A stretch of DNA of 64,000 nucleotides from Asterella californica (lineage: Eukaryota > Streptophyta > Marchantiopsida > Marchantiales > Aytoniaceae). Where the stretch lies: positions 2,790,001 to 2,854,000 of the forward strand of contig JAYKYS010000014.1 of the NCBI GenBank assembly GCA_036924285.1, given 5' to 3'. The notes below the pieces were generated by a model, which saw nothing but the letters and a program-made list of their open reading frames with translations, did no database searches and had not been told where the DNA came from. Within the stretch, counting starts at the first letter, position 1. Each line of letters opens with the position of its first letter. Positions 55,711 through 64,000 of this stretch are shown in pieces. Position numbers and translations under genes: made by a program.

Positions 55711-57687
55711 CACACTTAGTTTAGTGTGCTGACTCGTGATGAGTGAGTTGGTACAAGAGTTCAGGTAGGAGAGGATCTAGTGGAGATAAGATCTGACGAT
55801 CAGGAGTAGATAGTAGAGATAAGAAGACAGTTGACTTGTCTAATTTTGATAGGAAGTGGAGTCTGCTATTTTATGAGAGACAACTCCCCTTGTATTTTTA
55901 GATGACTTCCATGTGACGAGATAGACAACGGTAGGAGTAGGAAAGCAGTTATAAATTGAGAACGGAACCGAATGCTTGGGAGGTGGTGGCCTTCTGACAA
56001 CGCCCCATTTCCCTTGGCTGTGAGTTGGGATTGGAGGGGATCTCTCTCATGCGACTCAAGGCAGATGTATAAAGTAGATCACAAGGTAAGATTTGACACA
56101 CATACGCACATTGCTATACACATGTGGATACACATGTACTACAAGCGCATAGAGTATGTCTGCACTTTCATTTTCAGGATCGAAAGATGTAGATAGCAGT
56201 AGCAGACAACATAGAACAGAGAACGACATCATCTTGTAGTCTTGTTTCTAGGCTGGTGTGTCGAGGAGTAGTGACAGGAAGCGAATGGAGTGAGCTTCCA
56301 GAAGTCAATGTATCTTCTTCTCAGGGAATTGATTTTCGGTTTGATTGCAGAAGCTTTGTCTATGTCTTCTAGGCAGTGGGTTTTCTCGAATTCACACCCA
56401 ATTATGCATGAGAAGCCTTCTTCTTGAGTGGCGGTGATTGTTAGAAGCTGTGTAGAGTTGAAGTTTGAAATGTTTCACACACACGTGGTATCATCAGGTC
56501 TCCAATCACGACTAGGATAAATGATCGGTCGGGTTGTAATAACAACGGACACTATACTGTATCTGTTATCACACGTAAATGGATACTTACGAAGCCACCA
56601 TAAACAAGAGTTATGGAGTTGTCGGATGAGGTATGTGATTAGAACTATAGTAGTAGAAAGCATGGTTGTTGTGCGTGCAAGGAAGTCACTTAAATTTTAA
56701 CTGCGAATATAACAGAATATATAACTATCATAGTGACCAATCAGTACTTCATATGTAATAAAGATTTCTTCTGACTATCCTACTTTATTTAGTTAATGTG
56801 GGCTACTTGAACGAGATAGTCCACTAGTCGAACTTGTTGTATATTTTTGAGGATATGTGAACGAACCTTTATCTCGCTCTGGTTTAGAGCTCGTCCCGCT
56901 GAACTCTTTATTTCAACTGTGATCCCTATGCCGAAGCCAGCTACATGAGACTGAAAACTCATTTTTTAACTCGAGCTGCATGAAACATATGTTTGCTTCT
57001 CACTAGCGACTTTTGTCTTCGTGCTTTTCACGAAAAAAGATCTCTTTGCGCATGTGAAGTAATTCTGATTGAATCTTCTCCCTCGAAGTCCACTTTGCCA
57101 AGGGGGCTAGCAGTCCACATGGAAGTCCATGGTCAAATTTTGTCTCTAAAAGCTTGGAAAGATACCAAGAGAAACCTCTGTCCCAAAACTGCGGAGATCT
57201 GATTATTCTCTGAAGATACTAAATAAAGTTTAAACAATTCCAATGAGAAGTAATCGTCTAATACCAAACCTAACCTGACACACATGAGAAAGGTTCTTAA
57301 GCAAAATAAGGATCTTAGTGGGAAGAGATCCTTAATCTTCTTCCAAAATTGATGATAACCAATCGTAAATGCACTTGTGGGCACTAGAAACTGAGCAAAT
57401 AACACGAAGAGAAGGGAGGAGGAGAGCCACGTTTATAACTTATATTTGACCGTTGTTATATCCAATTTATGAAGTCGTGTTTGGGAAAGCATCGGGCTCC
57501 TGGATGCTAAAGACGACGTCCTAGTGTGTATCAAAGATAACAATGGCTCTCTTATCTTTAAATCTGAACTATACTTGAGATTCAAACACTTGCAGTATGC
57601 TCGGATTTTCTCCAAATCTAGTGATTGTTATTTCGTTGGAAAGTCCTTGGAATTATCTTTCCAATGAAACTGACATGTGTAGTCATG
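55711..57687. other. Interval without supported genes
   Basis: The left part (to about 56470) still carries the GAAGAC/CTTCT-rich composition of the neighbouring repeat. The rest is AT-rich with no recognisable coding. Confidence 0.45.
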
Positions 57688-58147
57688 ATCTTACGACATC
57701 TCCAGATGCATCAGATGAATTCTCAACGTACATCTTGGAGAACATTCCTTTGTTGGATGATGATCGTACATAGATGATAACGTGTGTGCACCAAGTGCGA
57801 TCTTGGGTTGGACCGATAATGTTGGTGGATGCAACGAGAGTGCCATCTCGTGCACATCATTCACAATTGTGGTGGACAAACTTGTTATCGAGGGAGGTGC
57901 TCAAACGCGCACACGATGCAGTGAGACGACCAACGCACATCATAGTTGACGACATCTTGGATGCAGGACGACGATCTCAAGTAGTGAGAGTTATCGATAG
58001 ATTATCCATGACAGTGGTGAACCTAGTGAGACTACTTAGAACAGCATTATCCACGTTAGTGAGCTTTCTAGTGTCACATGGTTACACAGATGGAGGACTT
58101 GGACTTGTGTGAGATGCTCGGTTACAACAGTTGGTGGAGCTCAATAT
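57688..58147 (+). pseudogene. Copy B DNMT3-like methyltransferase, C-terminal half (inverted relative to its N-part)
   Basis: The plus strand reads LENIPLLDDD, a TAG, then HQVRSWVGPIMLVDATRVPS, RAHHSQLWWTNLLSREVLKR, VVRVIDRLSMTVVNLV and DARLQQLVELN, matching 1600-2070 of copy A segment by segment. Similarity starts at GATCTTACGACATCTCC, exactly where the N-part at 62601-62773 stops, and breaks off in GAGCTCAATATCGAG. It is separated from its N-part by 4.9 kb and lies on the opposite strand. Confidence 0.82.
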
Positions 58148-58149
58148 CG

Positions 58150-59397
58150 AGTCTCACACTCAAAGTACATGTCGTCCTTCTCGTCGAAATCTCTTCGCTC
58201 ATTAGAAGACGCAATCTCGCTATTTGGTACTTACTATGTCTACCATCACGTCAGTACATAGATACTCTATTACGGTCACATCATCATGGATATCTTACTA
58301 GTATGGAACACCATCTCCATCCTCAAGATCCGGAGGCTCACCATCTATTCTCTAACCTGAGAAAGATACGACATGGTCCTTCATACTAGAGTTCATGACC
58401 AACACACCAAGAAAGGCAGATGCATGCCACCCTAGCACTATCTCCTCATCAACCTTGTCATGTCATCGAGCTCCAATCTGATCTTGCTGACTCGTGCATG
58501 AGTTGCAACTCAACCCATCAACATCTAGATTTGCAACTCCAGATCTATGCACTACATGGAAGTCATACTCTTATAAGATCAGAGTCCATCGTGCAAGCTT
58601 CCATATAAGCTTATCGGACTCCATCAATCACTTGAGTGGCTGATGATCAGTGATGAGAGTAAAAGAGTCCTCAAACATATAACATCGAAAGTGTGCGACA
58701 GTTCACACTGTCATCAAACACTCTCTCTCATACGAACTATACCTCACCTCCGTCAAATTGTTGGAACGACTGACACATGTCACCACAAACTCCTTTTTCT
58801 CATCATTGTGTTGAGTCAGCATTGCTCCAAGTTCCAACATACTGCAATCAGTGTGCAGTTGGAAGAGACATCCCTTAACGGATCTCCTCAAGATGAGATT
58901 AGATGTCAACCTAGTCTTGAGCTCTACAAAAGCTCGCTCTTGCTCATCTCGTCATTGTCACTCTTGGTCCATCTTCCTCAGTTTTGTCAATGACTTCGCA
59001 ATTGCACTAAACCCGTTCATGTATTAACGATAGAAGTTCGTCAAACCAACAAATGCTCAAACTCAACTCACATCTGTGAGACACAATATATGTACAATAG
59101 CCTCAACTTTCGTCTGTTGACCACCCAATCCACCTAGATAGATGGTGTGGTCTAGATACTCTACCAACTCTTGGAAGAACTATACTCTCAAGGTGTAACT
59201 TCAACCCATGAGCTCTCAACCGCTCGAACACATCTCGTAAGTGTCAATCGTGTTCTTCCACTGTAGCACTATAGACTAAGATGTCATCATATAACATCGA
59301 ATAAAATCCAGTCCTATCCATCATCCTTTGGAACTCAGCAAGGACGTTCTTCAATCCAAATGATAAGAACCGCCACTGTACAAACAATCCTTGCCGT
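58150..59397 (-). pseudogene. Copy B RNase H and C-terminal reverse transcriptase
   Basis: The minus strand contains LITDHQPLKWLMESDKL and LARWTLILQEYDFHVVH with NLDVDGLS (RNase H, about 58500-58660), QLHTDCSMLELGAMLTQHND (58790-58850, RNase H start), and RT text homologous to 1-650 of copy A, including ALKNVL and the region of the YxDD box near 59280 with a small deletion. The RT is cut at 59397 by the 2375-bp solo LTR and continues at 61773. Confidence 0.85.
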
Positions 59398-61772
59398 TAT
59401 CGTATGACGTGTTTTTCTAGGTTTTAAGAATACACTAGGTATATGGACAGAGGTATGTGGGTTGACAAGGTGGGCTCTAGATCTGGATGTTTCCACTCAA
59501 ATGTTTCATTATCTACTCTTCTAGCCCGAGTGACCTTGTACCCGCTCGACTCAAGTTTAAAGCTCGCTACGATCCAAGGATACGTATAAGTTGCAGAAAC
59601 TTGTGTTACAAACAGATCTTTTCGTACTCTAACTAAAATACTTAGCTCTGTACTATCTAACTGAAGTAATTCATCTATATCACTAGAAGCATGACTTAAT
59701 AGCTCCCCAGCGACGCTAACTGTCCATCAATCCAACTGTCACAACTTTACGTAGTACAACCGAAAGATGCTATAAGATCACTCAACCAACTTGATAGAGT
59801 CTCGATATCACTTGCTGTACACCTTGGTCTACCAAGCATTCCAGCAAGGTAAAGCATGCATGCTCCAAGACACTACTCAGATCTCAACAGAGCACCAACG
59901 GCGGTAGTACATAGCAGCTCTGAAATCCCAAATAGCGGCTTATGACTCATGACGACTCTGTTCTTCTTCACCACCAAGAGCTGAAAATCAGTCCCACACT
60001 TTCACAATGTCGAGTTGTATGCAAGCATGGTAGTTTCAACAACAAACTCCTCTCCAAATAGCTCGAAAATGACCAAAGTGACAATATATGTGATCAAAAA
60101 ACTTGAAATCGTTAATAACAAAAGTATCTTAGAACTTCGAAACCTCAGTCTTCCCAAACCAGTCGACCAATGATGATCAAACTTCAGAGGAAGTTTGATT
60201 GGACCCTTCACTCCTAACCTGAATAATTTTCAGGTCAACAAACCAATTCTCAAATATGGATCAAATCGTAATCTATGCTAACTTAAGAGCTTTACAGACC
60301 CAGGTACATTTGATCCAAGATTCTGAACGAACTATTCGACCATTTGAGTTGAAACTTCCCAAGTGTCTTACTGCTAAGACATACTTCAATCCTGAAAAGT
60401 TTCACTTAGAAATTCTACTCAGAACTCGAGAAATAGCAAATTCTCCATGACTATCACAGTTTGTAATACCCGCCTCATCACGTCTACACCCTTCAACTTA
60501 AATCACGCGGTTGACAGACCATAACGATTAGAAATCTATTGAACTTGATATCAAAAAGACCAGGCCGTCGTCAGCTCTCCAATCCAACTGACAGATCCTC
60601 AAAACTCCTCACGAGTCTCTCGAAACATTCATAAACGTAGCAGTAGGTATGAATTTCACCCCCCTCCATTCAATCGATCATAACGCCCTCATCCTTCCAT
60701 CAAATCGATCGATTCTTCAGCTCAGATTGTAGCCCCGGTCGAGAGCTTTCGAATCATATCCTTCGTTTTGTGAATGGCCCTATGAAGCCTCCAGAAGCCA
60801 CAGAAACGTCGTGAGGATCAGCTAGAACATCATTGGTCTAAAATTAGACCAATGAGAGCAAAAAGAGCTTTGGATTTGTCCTTTCTTTACTCAACTAGAA
60901 TGAATTTTTACACCCAAGGAGACACAAGACATCAACAAGACTCTAAGAACCCAGGAAATCCTAAGACACGTCGAAGGATTCTTTAAGATCCGTAACTAAA
61001 CAAAAACGCTCAACCAGAATGAAACAATTGAGTCGCAGACTAATACAAAATCAATATCACAACCTGGAAACGATCTACAATAAAAGATCCGACAATAGAA
61101 AATGATGAAGCTATCACTCGGTTGAAATATTCTTGTCCGAAGTTTCACACGATCCAAGCCCCATGATTGATCTTCGATCTGCAATGACACCAGACATCAA
61201 CCCAAAGGTTGAAAGAAACATTCGATGGATAGTTGAGATCCATTGTTCCTCACAACAAGATGTACACCGTCATATCCCAAGTCTCTCCGTATGTAACAAT
61301 CGGAAGGATCACCAGAAGTTGTAACTCCATCACCCTCCTCATGAATTCATCGTCAAAGTACGCAACTAACCATTGTCAAAAGTGATTGCGGTGGATGCAA
61401 TGAAGCTTGATGTGAAACGGATTCAGGAAAAGAAGATCCGGAGTCGGTATCAGACCTCCATGCATAACCCTCACACTTGCAGTTCTTCACTTCTCCATGC
61501 AGACCTTCGAGAACTCGTGAGAGAGAATGCCGTATGAATCCTCGACTCACCATTTTATAAATAAATGCGACGACAAGGACCACTAAAGTGAACACGCATA
61601 GATCGATGATTTGGCACGTTCCTCTATCGTACAATTATTTAAACAAATGATCGCGACTGTGGCACCCATCACACCGTTCATCAAGTTACGCGATAAAGTT
61701 TATGAAACATAAAAAAGAAACACAACTAAGTTCAACGGGTATTTCACACAAGAGCCGAACCACAACACGACA
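59398..61772 (-). repeat. 2375-bp solo LTR of a related gypsy family, inserted in copy B RT
   Basis: Read on the minus strand it starts TGTCGTGTTGTGGTTCGGCT and ends CACGTCATACGATA, matching the termini of the young LTR (TGTCGTGTCGTGGACCGGCT ... GACACGATA), while the body is different and longer. It is flanked by CCGT (59394-59397) and CTGT (61773-61776), a 4-bp target duplication with one substitution; copy A has the uninterrupted site CCGTGAGAG at 653-661. No coding was recognised inside. Confidence 0.8.
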
Positions 61773-62050
61773 CTGTGAGAGTCAATTCTTTAGAATGTTG
61801 TCTTGGACTTATCTTCTTCTCTCACCTACAACTGATGATATCTTGCTCGAAGATCTAATGTACTGAAGACCTTCACATGTCCTACTGCATCAAAGATCTC
61901 CTCAAGTATCAGCATGGTATACTTTTTGCACTTCATCTGTCGATTGATATGAGGGTAGTCTCCACACATCTGATATCCATGTAGTTGTCATACACATCTT
62001 TCTTTGCTGACATAACTGTGGTAGATGCATACTCTCCATGTGACATCTCT
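61773..62050 (-). pseudogene. Copy B N-terminal reverse transcriptase fragment
   Basis: The segment is homologous to 654-933 of copy A (CAACATACATATC/CATACACATC, GTAGTCTCCACACAT, ACATCTTTCTTTGCTGACAT). It continues the RT that stops at 59397. It ends at the junction with the integrase fragment near 62050. Confidence 0.82.
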
Positions 62051-62054
62051 ATGG

Positions 62055-62600
62055 CTTGCAGAAAGACCACTTGGAGACTAGGATGTGCAGTTACCATGGT
62101 TGGCTATGACTATCGATTTACTCGACAAGCGTCTTTGGCTTCCTTCTCATAATATTTTCTATTGTATGGCCGAGATCCAGATCTACCTTCGGTCATTCGT
62201 CGTGATTCTACTGAAGTGTTGAACTTTGATGACTCGGATATGTGGATGAGAGCATGTTCTCAAGGAGTCGAGATATTTCAGAGAGTTATGTCTTTTTGAG
62301 AACCTAGCCATTGCTCAACATAGAGACACGTTGCGATATGCGACTATTCGAGGAGGAGGTTATCATCCATCGATTTGCAGGTTTCATCTTGACGATTATA
62401 TCTATCTACAACAGACTACACCGACGATATTGGATTTGACCGCATGACGCATTATTTTACGAGTGCGTGAGGTATTACCTTCTGGAGTACTCATGTTAGA
62501 GGACCGTGATGATGTTGTTTAAAAGGACCATATGCATAATTGCGCGTCATGTTATCTTCCCAACATCGTTGGTACTGTTGACTTAAGCTTAGCAGTTGGT
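62055..62600 (+). pseudogene. Copy B integrase C-terminal fragment
   Basis: The plus strand reads YDYRFTRQASLASFS, YFLLYGRDPDLPSVIRRD, then in the next frame ENLAIAQHRDTLRYATIRGG, FHLDDYIYLQQTTPT and VREVLPSGVLMLEDRD. This is the end of an integrase core and the C-terminal barrel of a gypsy polyprotein. The zinc-binding part and most of the core are missing. It is on the opposite strand to the RT next to it and ends near 62600 at the junction with a methyltransferase fragment. Confidence 0.7.
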
Positions 62601-62773
62601 AACATCTCCCAAAACATACTAGATCGCGGATTATGTAAATTCTCCCAATAGACGTGTGATCTTGACATGACCACCAGACTATCACCAAGTGAATGTTGTC
62701 AACAAATGTGAGATCTCGTGTCCTCAGCAACGAAATATCCGATGTAATGCTTGCTGGTATCCTCCGACAGCTG
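62601..62773 (-). pseudogene. Copy B methyltransferase fragment with motif IV
   Basis: The minus strand reads DISLLRTRDLTFVDNIHLVI then VWWSCQDHTSIGR, the motif IV region with the catalytic Cys, where PCQ has become SCQ by a single C to T change. It has one copy of the 17-bp segment duplicated in copy A. Similarity to copy A stops at GGGAGATGTTAC (near 62601), the same base at which the C-part at 57688 begins. Confidence 0.8.
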
Positions 62774-63051
62774 ATGAATCTTTTCTTGGGAGCAGAGGTG
62801 CAGACCTACTCTATGCATAACAGTACTCTGTGTGTAGCCTCGTGAGTAGTGTGTGTCTAAATTTCTACATCGATCTCAATCTCATACAATTGTTTTGAAA
62901 CGCAAGAGGGAGATCCTTTCGAATCGCAACCACGGCTCAGAGATAAAATGGAGCACCGTCAGATCACTTTCTCCTAGACTTCGGTTCTCTTCTCAGTTTT
63001 AGAAAGTATTCCTTACTCCTAACGTAATAATATTGCCACATGGAAAATAAT
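62774..63051. other. Junction stretch without recognisable features
   Basis: No match to copy A could be followed past about 62773, and no coding is evident. Confidence 0.4.
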
Positions 63052-64000
63052 CTAAAAATATAAACGAGGAGTTGGCAGCTCTGCTGGTACCTCTGACGCG
63101 GCTAAGGTGACATATGTCTTAGTGGCAACCATGTGCGCTTCTGAAATTGGCTCGAGAGTCAAAAGAGATCCTTGGGAAGTCAAATCCACATGCGCTTCTT
63201 GGCTCTTCTGCAAGGTTTGCTTGAAGCTGGGAGCTGGAGTGATCTCACAAGAGTCAGAGGTAGTCATTATCTCCACTCTGAACACTTGGGAATGTCTCCT
63301 CTTCCTGTCTTCCGGAAGGCGTCTTGAGTTCAAGGGCTTCCTCGCATGTCTGTTTCGCTTCCAATGTTGTTACCACCAGGTGAACATCGAGGTCGAACTC
63401 CTCCTTGTCAAGATCTTTCACAAAGACTGGTCCTGGTGCACCGGAAGACGTGGTTGCAGGATTGAGAATTGAGAGAAGACCATAGAGAGTCTTCAGACTC
63501 TCGACATGTCGATCCAAGTAGCGGAACATGCTATCCTTGCATTCCACCAACATCTCCTTAGAGACGTCATCTCACGTTCGGGCTAAGGTCAGAAGCTTCC
63601 TCCATGCGGTGAAGTTAAACTTCTTCTTGAGCGCTTCTCTCATTTACGTCATGATCTCCTTACCTCGGGCTTTCGCTTCCACCTGATGCTTCTCTCTTGT
63701 GCATCCTTGGCTTCTACATCTTCTCGTTGTGCGCTCCAAGTCTTCTTCTTTTCTGCCAGATCAGTAGTTTATCCCTGATCCGCAAGACTTCCTGCTCCTT
63801 CTGCTAAGTCACACCTGCAACTCCTGGTGGCTCTTCCGCAGTTGGGCCAATTCCTTAACAGAAGTGGAAGCTTCCGCCTTGTACTTCGTGACAATCTTCT
63901 CCGTGGTGCGGAGGTTGGCTTCCAGAACTTCCACCCTCTGCTTCTGTGCTTCCTCTTGCTGAATCAAAGTCCAAAGGTCAAATCCATGTTGAAGAGGCTT
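63052..64000 (-). pseudogene. Unrecognised coiled-coil ORF of a repeat family, copy 3, cut by window edge
   Basis: From the right edge the minus strand reads FDLWTLIQQEEAQKQRVEVL, EANLRTTEKIVTKYKAEAST and SVKELAQLRKSHQELQV, matching copy 2 near 55570-55700. A broken Lys/Arg-rich stretch leads into an open run at 63553-63254 (MLVECKDSMFRYLDRHVESL, then PGPVFVKDLDKEEFDLDVHL). It ends near 63052 after a second open run. Function unknown; it gives a C-terminal extension not seen in copy 2. Confidence 0.5.

Noticed and set aside
1..64000. CRISPR arrays, rRNA and tRNA genes
   Set aside because: I looked for regular spacer-repeat arrays, conserved rRNA text and tRNA B-box-like sequences and found none I could support; the tandem repeats here have two to four units only.

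Overview
The window looks like nuclear DNA of a plant-lineage (streptophyte) organism with a repeat-rich genome. I see one convincing host gene, a two-exon plant-type AGC VIII protein kinase with the plant-specific DFD motif. Almost everything else that can be recognised is transposable-element DNA at different stages of decay. The mix of an AGC VIII kinase with Ty3/gypsy elements that carry a cytosine-5 DNA methyltransferase suggests a charophyte alga or an early-diverging land plant. The species cannot be fixed from the sequence.

Layout. Positions 1-14830 hold an old minus-strand Ty3/gypsy element (copy A). Its decayed polyprotein reads gag - protease - DNMT3-like methyltransferase - reverse transcriptase - RNase H and runs off the left edge. 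A young 9443-bp Ty3/gypsy element (2131-11573, plus strand, two 1710-bp LTRs, 4-bp target duplication ACGC) landed four codons after the PCQ catalytic motif of that methyltransferase. Next come about 3.5 tandem units with conserved hairpins (14995-15620), a gene-poor stretch, and the kinase gene (20491-22251, minus). A decayed L1-type LINE follows (24573-29950), split at its RT active site by a solo LTR (27481-29320). From 30000 to 46000 there is AT-rich DNA without recognisable genes, holding short palindromic repeats and a 560-bp terminal-inverted-repeat element with a perfect 10-bp target duplication (37605-38164), plus hairpins and a 134-bp tandem duplication.

From 46000 to the right edge the window is again layered retroelement debris: a possible copia-type LTR, two copies of a second LTR family starting TGTGGTGTCC, three fragments of an unrecognised coiled-coil ORF family, a gag remnant of the young element's superfamily, and a second methyltransferase-carrying gypsy element (copy B, 57688-62773). 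Copy B has been shuffled by what reads as two nested inversions and is also split by a 2375-bp solo LTR (59398-61772).

The most interesting system is the retroelement-encoded DNMT3-like methyltransferase located between protease and RT. Retroelement-borne cytosine methyltransferases have been reported before as far as I recall (dinoflagellates, Klebsormidium), so the class is not new, but this lineage and these decayed, interrupted copies merit a search for intact relatives. All similarity statements come from reading translations by eye; no alignments or database searches were run.
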